A DNA stretch of 64,000 bases from Gp6-AA40 sp036802945 (GTDB taxonomy: Bacteria; Acidobacteriota; Vicinamibacteria; Vicinamibacterales; UBA2999). Positions within the stretch are counted from its first letter, which is position 1. Each line of letters begins with the position of its first letter. A model generated the notes under the pieces. That model was not told where the DNA came from, ran no database searches, and worked only from the letters and a program-made list of their open reading frames with translations. This document shows positions 10,492 to 17,886 of the stretch, one piece after another. Location: the NCBI GenBank assembly GCA_036802945.1, contig DAIRVG010000009.1, positions 23,222 to 87,221 on the forward strand, given 5' to 3'. The position numbers and the translations under genes were made by a program.

Positions 10492-11759
10492 CCCAGCGAA
10501 AGTCGCTCCGGCGTAATCTCCAGGCCGTTGACCGCGCCCAGCACGGTCGCCGCAAGCGCGCCGTCGCGGAGCAGGTCGCGCGCCACCCGTTGCACTTCGT
10601 CCGTGGAGACCCGCTCCACGCCCTCCAGCGTTTCATCGAGGCCGAACTGTCGGTCGAAGTAGATTTCCTGCCGCGCGAGATGCGACATTCGGCTCGACGT
10701 GCTCTCGAGATTCAGCATGAGGCTGCCCTTGAGATGATCCTTGGCGCGTCGAAGCTCCGGTTCGGGCAGGGGCTCGTCCTTCATCCGCCTCAGTTCCGCG
10801 ACCACGACGTCAATCAGTTCGCCGATCGCGTGGTTGGCGCATCCGGCATAAATGGTCATCGAACCGGCATCGCGGTACGCACTGAGACCGCTGAACACCG
10901 CGTACGCCAGCCCGCGCTTCTCGCGGACATTCTGAAACAGACGCGAGCTCATCGAGCCGCCAAGGATCGTGTTGAGAACGTAGCTCGAATACCGATCCTT
11001 GTGATCCTGCTGATAGCTGCTCGTGCCGAGGCAGACGTGACTTTGCTCGAGCTCCTTGTTGCGGATGATGATGCGGGGAACGACACGGGGAGGCGCGTCT
11101 GACAGCTGCCAGTTTTCGCTCGGAACGGACCCGAACGCCCGCTCCACGATGTCGCGTACCTGTTGGTGCTCGATGTTGCCGACGGCGGCAATGATCATGT
11201 TCGGCGCGGTGTACACCCCGCCGAAGTATCGCCGTAGCCCCTCGACCGTCAGCGCTTCGACGGTCTCCTTCGTGCCGAGGATCGGACGGCCAAGCGGGTG
11301 GCCTTCCCAGAAACTCTCGGTAAAGAGCTCGTGGACCAGATCGTCAGGCGTGTCCTCGACCATCTTGATCTCTTCGAGTACCACCTTCTTCTCGCGATCG
11401 ATGTCGTTTTCGCTGAACGCCGGCCGCCTCACGATGTCCGAAAGGACGTCAACGGCAAGCGGGAGGTGTTCGTCGAGCACCTTGATGTAGTAGCTCGCGT
11501 ACTCCTTCGCCGTGAACGCGTCCATCTGGCCGCCGATCGAGTCGATCGTCTGCGCGATGTCCTCGGCGCTGCGGGTCGCCGTCCCTTTGAAGAGCATGTG
11601 CTCGACAAAATGCGCGATGCCGCTCTGCTCCTGCGGCTCGTGACGCGAGCCGCGGGCGAGCCACACGCCGATGCTGACGGACCTGACATGAGGCATCCGC
11701 TCGGTGAGGAGCCGGAGACCGTTAGGGAGCACGTCACGGACGATGAGTGGTTGAGTCAC
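10488..11759 (-). CDS. M16-family zinc metallopeptidase (processing-peptidase like)
   Basis: A 423-residue pitrilysin-family peptidase with the inverted zinc motif HFVEH at 50-54 and a downstream acidic stretch (LEEIKMVEDTPDDLVHE) carrying the third ligand. It has both the active N-terminal and the inactive C-terminal M16 halves in one chain, like bacterial YmxG or mitochondrial processing peptidase beta. No signal peptide is seen, so it is probably cytosolic. Start is GTG at 11759 giving MTQPLIVRDVLPNG. It leads the purine operon, with a 4-base overlap to purB. Substrate unknown. Confidence 0.9.
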   Translation of the reverse strand: MTQPLIVRDVLPNGLRLLTERMPHVRSVSIGVWLARGSRHEPQEQSGIAHFVEHMLFKGTATRSAEDIAQTIDSIGGQMDAFTAKEYASYYIKVLDEHLPLAVDVLSDIVRRPAFSENDIDREKKVVLEEIKMVEDTPDDLVHELFTESFWEGHPLGRPILGTKETVEALTVEGLRRYFGGVYTAPNMIIAAVGNIEHQQVRDIVERAFGSVPSENWQLSDAPPRVVPRIIIRNKELEQSHVCLGTSSYQQDHKDRYSSYVLNTILGGSMSSRLFQNVREKRGLAYAVFSGLSAYRDAGSMTIYAGCANHAIGELIDVVVAELRRMKDEPLPEPELRRAKDHLKGSLMLNLESTSSRMSHLARQEIYFDRQFGLDETLEGVERVSTDEVQRVARDLLRDGALAATVLGAVNGLEITPERLSLG

Positions 11760-11961
11760 GGATGCGTTGGGAAATCAGTCGGTGCCGGGGCCCGAGCCGG
11801 TCAACACCACGACGCGGTCTCATTCACAGAGCACGCCGCAAACCGTTGACAGACAGGGAATTAGAAGAACATACGAATCATAACATGCGGCGGATTCCGG
11901 CTGCAATAACGAAAGGGTGCCTCATGCGTCTCGTCCACGCCGATACCCCCGTTGCGGCATG

Positions 11962-11981
11962 TTCGATTTGCTAGAATCGAA
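11962..11981 (+). promoter_or_regulatory. rlmN promoter -10 inside a perfect palindrome
   Basis: An extended -10 (TGC-TAGAAT, 11969-11977) lies within the inverted repeat TTCGATT-TGCTAG-AATCGAA. A protein bound to the palindrome would cover the -10, so it may be an operator. The start codon of rlmN is 33 bases downstream of the repeat. No good -35 is visible. Confidence 0.5.
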
Positions 11982-12014
11982 TGCTCGCATCTTCCACGAA
12001 ATGCGGGACATAGC

Positions 12015-13094
12015 ATGAGCACCGCGCCATTGGATCTTGCTGAGCTCGAAATTCTCGAGCTGGAAGCTGCCCTCGAAGCAAAAGGCGGCGAGCGCTTCCA
12101 CGCGCGACAGGTCTACCGCTGGATCTACAAACGCGGCGTCGTTGATTTCGAGCGAATGACCGATCTCTCGAAGGGTCTGCGCTTACAGCTTGCCTCTGAA
12201 TTCATGCTTACCACGCCGGTTGTCATGTCGGAGAGCCGGTCGATCGACGGCACGCGTAAATTCGTGCTCGAACTCGCGGACGGTCGCCGTATTGAGGCTG
12301 TGTTCATCCCCGACACGCCCGCAATGACGTTCTGCATCTCGACGCAGGTCGGATGCGCCATGGGTTGCGGCTTCTGCCTGACGGGGAAGATGGGGCTGGT
12401 TCGCAATCTGACGGCCGGTGAAATCGCAGGTCAGGTTCGCGTCCTGGCCCAGGCCACTGGTCTGCTCGATCGTCCGTTCAATATCGTCCTCATGGGGATG
12501 GGCGAGCCGCTGCACAACTACGACAACACGATGAAGGCGCTCCGCATCCTTCATGCAGAGGAGGGCCTCGCTGTGTCGCCCAGGCGTGTCACGTTGTCGA
12601 CGGTCGGGATTGTTCCCGGATTGCAGCGTCTGGCGCACGAGCCACTGATGCCGAACCTCGCGATTTCGCTGCACGCGACGACCGACGAGCAGCGGACGGA
12701 GCTCGTGCCGCCCAATCGGAAGTATCCGCTGGCCGAGATCCTCGAGACGTGCCGACGGTTCCCGTTGAAGAAGCGAAGCCGCATCACGTTCGAATACGTG
12801 ATGCTCAGCGGCGTCAACGACACACCGGAAGATGCGCGTCGGCTCGCGCGCCTGCTGTCCGGGATCAAGTCCAAGGTCAACTTGATTCCGCTGAACCCCG
12901 CGCCAGGCATTCCGTACGAGCGGCCTTCTGATGAACGAATCGATCGATTCGCTCAGATCCTGGCCGACCGTCACCTGACCGTCTCGGTGCGTAAGAGCCG
13001 CGGGCGCGATATCCGCGCGGCGTGTGGTCAATTGATTGTCGAAGGGGGCGTCAAGAAATCGGCCGCGCAGCAGATGGCGCTCTTAATGGGTTAG
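12015..13094 (+). CDS. rlmN: Dual-specificity 23S rRNA/tRNA adenine-C2 methyltransferase
   Basis: Radical-SAM enzyme that methylates A2503 of 23S rRNA and A37 of some tRNAs. From the ATG at 12015 it has 359 residues. The cluster motif is CAMGCGFC (C114, C118, C121), preceded by the conserved Cys107 in TFCIST, and the second catalytic Cys sits in RAACGQL near the C-terminus; both redox-active cysteines are present. The frame is open 63 bases further upstream, but the leading residues are unlike the family, and the promoter palindrome sits there. The last 12 bases overlap the convergent mtaB gene. Confidence 0.94.
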   Translation: MSTAPLDLAELEILELEAALEAKGGERFHARQVYRWIYKRGVVDFERMTDLSKGLRLQLASEFMLTTPVVMSESRSIDGTRKFVLELADGRRIEAVFIPDTPAMTFCISTQVGCAMGCGFCLTGKMGLVRNLTAGEIAGQVRVLAQATGLLDRPFNIVLMGMGEPLHNYDNTMKALRILHAEEGLAVSPRRVTLSTVGIVPGLQRLAHEPLMPNLAISLHATTDEQRTELVPPNRKYPLAEILETCRRFPLKKRSRITFEYVMLSGVNDTPEDARRLARLLSGIKSKVNLIPLNPAPGIPYERPSDERIDRFAQILADRHLTVSVRKSRGRDIRAACGQLIVEGGVKKSAAQQMALLMG

Positions 13095-14351
13095 CGCCCG
13101 GCCGACGAGCGGATCCGCGCTGTCGATTTCAACATCAACCCAGGTGTTCCGCGGTCGCGGTTCGGCGATTCTGACCTTCAGATAGTTTCCCGTCACAACG
13201 GACCTCCCGTCGTCCACGGTCAGTGCCCGCAGGGTCAGGCCCACCTGCGATCGCCGGAACTGCGCCGCCTTCCGCTCCCCTATAGCGCGAATCTCCCGGG
13301 CGCGCGCGCGGATGTCATTGCCGTCAACTTTATCCGGCATCCGCGTCGCATCGGTGCCGGGACGATCCGAGTACGGGAAGACGTGGAGGTAGGTCACGGG
13401 CAGCGCGTCGAGCACAACGCGCATCACGTCGAAATGCTGCGCGGTCTCGCCGGGGAAGCCGACGATGACGTCCGTACCTACCGACGCGTGGGGAAGACGG
13501 GCGCGGATATCGTCGACGAGATCGCGGTAATACCCGGCCGTGTAGGGCCGCTTCATCGCCGCGAGCATCGCGTCCGACCCGTGCTGGAGCGGAAGGTGAA
13601 AATGCGCGGCGATCCTCGCCGAACGTGCAGCAGCGTCGATAATCTCCGGCGTGCAGTCCATCGGCTCGAGCGAGCTGACACGAAATAGCACGTCGTCCGG
13701 CCAGTCGCACAGCACCCGGACAAGGTGCGCGAGCGTGGTGCCGTCGCCCAGATCGCGCCCGTATGATCCGAGATGCACGCCGGTGATCGCAATTTCGCGG
13801 TAGCCCGCATCGACGGCGAGTCGAATGTCACGAATCACGTCACCTGGAGGTCGTGAACGGCCGGCGCCACGTGTGCGCGGGATGATGCAGTAACTGCACG
13901 CTTCGTCGCATCCAGTTTGAACGCGCAGTATCAATGCAGTCCGGCCGGCAACTCCTGGCTCCAACGCCAGCCCGCAGGGACCCTCTCCCCCGTCGAACCT
14001 CCGCGCCGTCGTCAACTCGCCTGCGGCGTCGAGCGCGGCGACGAGCGTCTCCTTCGCGTCGTTGCTCACGACCCGCACGACGTTCGGAAGCTCGCTGATT
14101 TCCTCGGGCCGGCGCGTCGCATAGCAACCGGTGACAACCACCTTCACGCCCGGGTTGCTGCGGACAATCCGCCTGATCGTCTGTCGCGTCCCTTGGTCGG
14201 CACTCGCCGTCACCGAGCAGGTGTTGATGACGACAAGATCGGCGTCCTCGGGCGGCGCATCGACGGCACCGCGGCGGCGAAGATGTTCTTCGATGACAAA
14301 GGAGTCCGCCTGGTTCACGCGGCAGCCGAACGTGACGATGGCGTACTTCAT
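13083..14351 (-). CDS. mtaB: tRNA t6A37 methylthiotransferase (MtaB type)
   Basis: Radical-SAM methylthiotransferase of 422 residues that converts t6A to ms2t6A at position 37 of ANN-decoding tRNAs. The N-terminal UPF0004 domain has three cluster cysteines (TFGCRVNQAD, INTCSVT, VTGCYA) and the radical-SAM motif is CDEACSYC followed by IIPRTRGAGRSR; a TRAM-like domain ends the protein. FGCRVNQ rather than the MiaB form and the overall length favour MtaB/YqeV over MiaB or RimO. The start overlaps the purD stop as ATGA and has no Shine-Dalgarno, because the upstream bases are the palindromic repeat at 14354. Confidence 0.9.
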   Translation of the reverse strand: MKYAIVTFGCRVNQADSFVIEEHLRRRGAVDAPPEDADLVVINTCSVTASADQGTRQTIRRIVRSNPGVKVVVTGCYATRRPEEISELPNVVRVVSNDAKETLVAALDAAGELTTARRFDGGEGPCGLALEPGVAGRTALILRVQTGCDEACSYCIIPRTRGAGRSRPPGDVIRDIRLAVDAGYREIAITGVHLGSYGRDLGDGTTLAHLVRVLCDWPDDVLFRVSSLEPMDCTPEIIDAAARSARIAAHFHLPLQHGSDAMLAAMKRPYTAGYYRDLVDDIRARLPHASVGTDVIVGFPGETAQHFDVMRVVLDALPVTYLHVFPYSDRPGTDATRMPDKVDGNDIRARAREIRAIGERKAAQFRRSQVGLTLRALTVDDGRSVVTGNYLKVRIAEPRPRNTWVDVEIDSADPLVGRALTH

Positions 14352-15667
14352 AGGGGGTCAGACCCCATTTTGGTTCGCGTAATGGGGTCAGACCCCATCA
14401 AGGCTTTGCGACCGATGTCGGTGCGAACCTGCATGCCGTCGAACCGGACGTGCGACGCGGCGGCGTACGCAGTATCGATTGCGTCACGGTACGTGGCGCC
14501 GCGGCCCACCACGGTCAGCACACGACCACCAGCGGTCACGATCCGCCCATCCTGCCGCGCAGTTCCGGCGTGAAATACCAGCGCGTTGGGCACACGGTCC
14601 GCTACGTCGAGGCCGGTAATCGGCTTTCCGGTCTCTACCGCATCGGGATAGCCGCCGGCCGCCAGCACGACACCAACGTGCGGCTCGTTCCGGAATCGCG
14701 CCGCTCGCGACGGGAGCACGCCTGTCGCCGCGGCACCGAGCAGCCAGGACAGATCTTCGTCGAGCATCGGGAGCACGACCTGTGCCTCGGGATCACCAAA
14801 GCGCACATTGAACTCGATCGCCTTGGGACCGTCGCTGGTCAGCATCAGACCGACATACAGGAATCCGCGATAGGGCCTGCCTTCGCGTTGCATCCCGTCG
14901 AGGACGGGCCGCACGATCTCATCGAGTACACGACGCTCCACGTCCGCTGTTACCAGCGGGCTCGGCGCGAACGCACCCATACCGCCCGTGTTTGGTCCCC
15001 GGTCGTCGTCGAAAATGCGTTTGTGATCCTGCGCGGAAGACAGCGACATGAACGCGGTGCCGTCGGCAAGGACGAAGTACGACGCCTCCTGGCCGGTCAG
15101 GAACTCTTCCAGTACGACCCGCTCGCCGGATACACCGAAGCGCCGGTCGATCATTACCGTGCGAATCGCCGCGGCCGCCGCCGGACGATCCTCAGCGATC
15201 ACGACGCCCTTGCCTGCGGCCAGACCGTCGGCCTTGATCACGACGGGATAGCCGAACTCACCGCTGGCAATCGCCGCGAACGCCGATTCCGCCGAGTCGC
15301 AGATCCGAAAGCGCGCCGTCGGCACACGATGCCGCGCCATGAAGTCCTTCGCGAACGCCTTGCTCGATTCGAGCTCCGCGGCGGCCGCGGACGGACCGAC
15401 GATCGGAAGATGGTCGGACGCGAACGCGTCCGCTATACCGCGACTGAGAGGGACCTCGGGACCGACGACTGTGAGGTCGACGCGCTCGCGACGGGCGATG
15501 CTCAAGAGATCCGCTGGTTTGCCGGAATCGGCAGGTATGCAGCGCGCGATGGCACCGATGCCGGGGTTCCCGGGAGCGCACAGTACCTCCGTAACCGTGC
15601 GCTCGCGCGACAGCTTCCACGCAAACGCGTGCTCCCGTGCACCGCCACCGACAACGAGGATCTTCAC
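14348..15667 (-). CDS. purD: Phosphoribosylamine-glycine ligase with repeat-derived C-terminal tail
   Basis: ATP-grasp enzyme of the second purine step. GTG start at 15667 gives VKILVVGGGAREHAFAW; the ATP-grasp core includes KADGLAAGKGVVIA, SYFVLADG and IEFNVRFGDPEAQ. The usual family ending (DGMQVRTDIGRKAL) is followed by 16 extra residues MGSDPITRTKMGSDPL, which are simply the translation of two copies of the palindrome at 14354-14396. So the natural stop was lost or displaced by repeat insertion. The gene lies apart from the other pur genes and is followed by mtaB with an ATGA overlap. Confidence 0.95.
   Translation of the reverse strand: MKILVVGGGAREHAFAWKLSRERTVTEVLCAPGNPGIGAIARCIPADSGKPADLLSIARRERVDLTVVGPEVPLSRGIADAFASDHLPIVGPSAAAAELESSKAFAKDFMARHRVPTARFRICDSAESAFAAIASGEFGYPVVIKADGLAAGKGVVIAEDRPAAAAAIRTVMIDRRFGVSGERVVLEEFLTGQEASYFVLADGTAFMSLSSAQDHKRIFDDDRGPNTGGMGAFAPSPLVTADVERRVLDEIVRPVLDGMQREGRPYRGFLYVGLMLTSDGPKAIEFNVRFGDPEAQVVLPMLDEDLSWLLGAAATGVLPSRAARFRNEPHVGVVLAAGGYPDAVETGKPITGLDVADRVPNALVFHAGTARQDGRIVTAGGRVLTVVGRGATYRDAIDTAYAAASHVRFDGMQVRTDIGRKALMGSDPITRTKMGSDPL
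14354..14396. repeat. Two copies of a GGGGTCAGACCCC palindrome
   Basis: Identical 13-base palindromes at 14354-14366 and 14384-14396, 30 bases apart start to start. They encode the tail of purD and occupy the position of the mtaB ribosome-binding site. I recognise the word from REP-like repeats that are widespread in acidobacterial and proteobacterial genomes, sometimes near REP-associated tyrosine transposases; no such transposase is in this window. Confidence 0.85.
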
Positions 15668-15766
15668 GTGAATCCGAGGTAACTAACTGCAGGACAGCTA
15701 TTTACCCTCTGAAATCGTGCTGGAATCAGGGATCGGAACACACGCGGACTTAGCCCGACTATTTCG

Positions 15767-15795
15767 TTGACGTGGCGAGGTGTTGCGCCTAGAAT
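15767..15795 (+). promoter_or_regulatory. Sigma-70 promoter of rpsU
   Basis: TTGACG (15767-15772), a spacer of exactly 17 bases, then TAGAAT (15790-15795). Predicted start of transcription is near 15802, which gives a leader of about 85 nt before rpsU. Confidence 0.75.
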
Positions 15796-15804
15796 CCGCG
15801 CCTG

Positions 15805-15852
15805 CCTGTGATAGCGTAGCATGTTCGGCCCTTCTATAAGGGCCATCACAGG
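15805..15852 (+). promoter_or_regulatory. Structured leader hairpin of rpsU
   Basis: CCTGTGAT (15805-15812) pairs with ATCACAGG (15845-15852), and inside it GGCCCTT (15827-15833) pairs with AAGGGCC (15838-15844) around a 4-base loop, leaving a 14-base one-sided bulge. The element begins right at the predicted transcript start, so it could stabilise the mRNA or act as a regulatory leader. It is not an intrinsic terminator, since no T-run follows. Confidence 0.6.
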
Positions 15853-15886
15853 GAGCCACCAGGCCGGTGAGGGGGTGTTTCACAGC

Positions 15887-16084
15887 GTGGCTGAAGTCAA
15901 GATTCAGGAGGGCGAATCCATCGAGAGCGCTCTCCGGCGGTTCAAGCGGAAGGTGCAGCAGGAAGACATCATCAAGGACATCAAAAAGCACTCCTTCTAC
16001 CTGAAACCGGGGGACAAGCGGCGAGCCAAGCAGGCGTTGGCGCGCAAGCGTAATCGCAAGAAGCTCCGGCGCGAATCGGAGTAG
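15887..16084 (+). CDS. rpsU: Ribosomal protein S21
   Basis: Small basic 30S protein of 65 residues that helps 16S rRNA base-pair with mRNA leaders. The segment VAEVKIQEGESIESALRRF is the family start, then KHSFYLKPGDKRRAKQALARKR and a Lys/Arg-rich tail. GTG at 15887 is chosen because S21 proteins begin at this residue and a GAGGGGG Shine-Dalgarno sits 11 bases upstream; the frame is open further back to 15821, but that part is the leader hairpin. A strong promoter lies about 90 bases upstream. The next gene follows after 39 bases. Confidence 0.93.
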   Translation: MAEVKIQEGESIESALRRFKRKVQQEDIIKDIKKHSFYLKPGDKRRAKQALARKRNRKKLRRESE

Positions 16085-16123
16085 CGCGGCGGGGCCCGGA
16101 TCGACGAACAAAGGTGGCGACCG

Positions 16124-16429
16124 ATGGAGTTCCAGGACAAGGCCCTGAGGTGTGTGGACTGCGCGTCGGAGTTCATCTGGACAGCGGGTGAACAGCTCTT
16201 CTTCGCTGACAAACAGTTCAAAAACGAGCCGAAGCGCTGCAAGGCGTGCAAGGCGAAACGAGCGAACCGGGTGAGCGCCGGGCCGTCGATGCGCGATCGC
16301 GTCGAGACCCAGGCCACCTGCTCGGCGTGCGGCAAGGACACCACGGTGCCCTTCCGTCCCACGCAGGGCCGACCGGTCTTCTGCAAGGAATGCTTCCAGC
16401 AACGGAAGTTTGCAGGCGCCGGCGGGTAG
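16124..16429 (+). CDS. Double zinc-ribbon protein
   Basis: A 101-residue protein with two predicted zinc sites: C10/C13 with C39/C42 (CVDC...CKAC) and C66/C69 with C87/C90 (CSAC...CKEC). The first half resembles the 'probable zinc-ribbon' family often found next to cold-shock or translation genes; the second is the CxxC-x17-CxxC type that occurs as a tail on RNA helicases. Basic residues between the ribbons suit nucleic-acid binding. A Shine-Dalgarno-like AAAGGTGG precedes the ATG. Co-transcription with rpsU is likely, and a terminator follows. Specific function unknown. Confidence 0.85.
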   Translation: MEFQDKALRCVDCASEFIWTAGEQLFFADKQFKNEPKRCKACKAKRANRVSAGPSMRDRVETQATCSACGKDTTVPFRPTQGRPVFCKECFQQRKFAGAGG

Positions 16430-16470
16430 ACGTTCCGAGGCTCCACGTTCGCTACTGAAGTGAAATGCAG

Positions 16471-16497
16471 AAAGGCCAGACGTCGCGTCTGGCCTTT
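16471..16497 (+). terminator. Terminator hairpin after the zinc-ribbon gene
   Basis: A perfect 12-base stem (AAAGGCCAGACG with CGTCTGGCCTTT) around a TCG loop, starting 41 bases after the stop of the zinc-ribbon gene. The downstream T-tract is weak (CCATTTATAATT), but the symmetric A/T flanks suggest a two-way terminator. Confidence 0.8.
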
Positions 16498-16502
16498 CCA
16501 TT

Positions 16503-16530
16503 TATAATTGCAATCTTCTCTCGAAGATTG
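16503..16530 (+). promoter_or_regulatory. -10 element and leader hairpin of the STAS gene
   Basis: TATAAT at 16503-16508 lies at the foot of the preceding terminator and is followed by a perfect 8-base hairpin, CAATCTTC-TCTC-GAAGATTG (16511-16530), in the presumed 5' end of the mRNA. A GAGG Shine-Dalgarno comes next, 9 bases before the ATG at 16549. No -35 box is evident. Confidence 0.55.
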
Positions 16531-16548
16531 AACGTGAGGCGTGTGTAA

Positions 16549-16899
16549 ATGCAGATCGAAGAACGGCCCCTGGGCGATATCGTCGTCCTGGATCTCAAAG
16601 GCAAGATGACGCTGGGCGAAGGCGACGAGCTGCTCAAGGACAAGATCAACAGCCTCGTTCACCAGGGCCGGCGGAAAGTGGTGCTCAACCTCGAAGGGGT
16701 GCCGTACATCGACAGCGCGGGCCTCGGCGAAATCGTCCGGACCTATACGACGATCAGCCGGCAGGGGGGCAGTATGAAGCTGCTCAACCTCACGAAGCGG
16801 ATCACCGACCTCCTCTCGATCACGAAGCTGCTCACGGTGTTCGAGACCTACGACAACGAAGCGGACGCAGTTCGCAGCTTCTCCTCCGCAAAGGTATAG
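16549..16899 (+). CDS. STAS-domain anti-sigma factor antagonist
   Basis: A 116-residue single-domain STAS protein of the SpoIIAA/RsbV type. The phosphorylatable serine is in YIDSAGLGEIV (Ser near residue 60), and the rest (FETYDNEADAVRSF) follows the fold. Such proteins bind an anti-sigma kinase when unphosphorylated, releasing a sigma factor, or act in related partner-switching signalling. No kinase or phosphatase partner is encoded next to it, so the circuit must be completed elsewhere. It has its own -10 and leader hairpin, and is followed 33 bases later by the UbiA-family gene. Confidence 0.9.
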   Translation: MQIEERPLGDIVVLDLKGKMTLGEGDELLKDKINSLVHQGRRKVVLNLEGVPYIDSAGLGEIVRTYTTISRQGGSMKLLNLTKRITDLLSITKLLTVFETYDNEADAVRSFSSAKV

Positions 16900-16932
16900 C
16901 CGGCACGCTCCTCCGGGAGCGGCCGCGCGGTC

Positions 16933-17886
16933 ATGGCCCGCGTATCACCTTCACCACCTCCCGTGACCGACGCAGCGCCAACGCCTGTCGTGCGGGATCG
17001 CTCGACCATCCATCTCCTGTTGATCTCGCTTCGTCCCGAGCAATGGACGAAGAATCTGCTGGTCCTCGCGGGCGTCGTGTTCGGCGGGCGGTTGATGGAC
17101 CCCCGATCGGTCGAGATCGCGCTCGGCGCGTTTGCGATCTTCTGCGCGCTGTCGGGCGCGGTCTACCTCTTCAACGACGTCGCCGATCGCGCGGCCGACC
17201 AAAACCACCCGCTGAAACGCGAGCGGCCGATTGCGTCGGGCCGGCTCTCGGTAACGACGGCGCTGGTCGCCGGCCTTGTCCTCGGCATCGCGGGCGTGCA
17301 GGCAGCGTTCATGATCCGCACCGAGCTGGGGGTCGTCGCCGGCACGTACGTGACGATGTTGTTGATCTATTCCGCTGCGCTCAAGCATGTCGTGATCGTG
17401 GACGTGCTCATGATCGCTGCCGGCTTCGTGCTTCGCGCGATCGCAGGGGCGGTTGCCGTGGACGTTCCGATCGGGCACTGGCTGCTGGTCTGCACGACGC
17501 TGCTGGCGCTCTTCCTCGCCCTGAGCAAGCGCCGCCACGAGCTGACCCTGCTGGCCGAAGGGGCGACCGATCACAGGCGCATCCTGGAGGAGTACTCGCC
17601 GTATCTCCTGGATCAGATGATCGGGGCTGTGACCTCCTCGACCCTGATTGCGTATACGGTGTATGCCACCAGCACCGACACGGCCGCCCGGCTGGGAACG
17701 GCCAAGCTCGGCCTGACAATACCTTTTGTGCTCTACGGGATCTTCCGATATCTCTATCTGGTGCACCAGAAGCGTGGAGGGGGCAGCCCCGCCGCGATGC
17801 TGCTGACAGACAGGCCCCTTCTGGGCTGCGTTGCGCTGTGGGCGGCCACCGTGATCGCGCTTCTGTATTCGCCGCTGGGAAAGTAA
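16933..17886 (+). CDS. UbiA-family polyprenyl-phosphate phosphoribosyltransferase-like enzyme
   Basis: A 317-residue integral membrane prenyltransferase of the UbiA superfamily. The N-terminal LRPEQWTKNLLV and the first Asp-rich motif NDVADRAADQNHP (81-93) followed by KRERPIASGRL match the decaprenyl-phosphate phosphoribosyltransferase (DPPR synthase) branch, which joins PRPP to a polyprenyl phosphate. About eight hydrophobic segments are visible. In mycobacteria this step leads to decaprenyl-phosphoryl-arabinose; here no phosphatase or epimerase partner is adjacent, so the product is an inference. Gene ends directly against the DUF362 start with no gap. Confidence 0.82.
   Translation: MARVSPSPPPVTDAAPTPVVRDRSTIHLLLISLRPEQWTKNLLVLAGVVFGGRLMDPRSVEIALGAFAIFCALSGAVYLFNDVADRAADQNHPLKRERPIASGRLSVTTALVAGLVLGIAGVQAAFMIRTELGVVAGTYVTMLLIYSAALKHVVIVDVLMIAAGFVLRAIAGAVAVDVPIGHWLLVCTTLLALFLALSKRRHELTLLAEGATDHRRILEEYSPYLLDQMIGAVTSSTLIAYTVYATSTDTAARLGTAKLGLTIPFVLYGIFRYLYLVHQKRGGGSPAAMLLTDRPLLGCVALWAATVIALLYSPLGK

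Noticed and set aside
9526..10662. Long plus-strand open frame antisense to purB
   Set aside because: Codon pattern and residues (His/Arg/Gln-rich, no family similarity) are those of an antisense shadow in GC-rich DNA; purB is certain.
11846..11874. TTGACA before rlmN
   Set aside because: At 17 bases spacing the next hexamer is ACATAC, a poor -10; the TAGAAT further down is better placed.
15698..16501. 267-codon minus-strand frame across rpsU and the zinc-ribbon gene
   Set aside because: Antisense to two recognised genes and crossing a terminator hairpin; no supporting start site.
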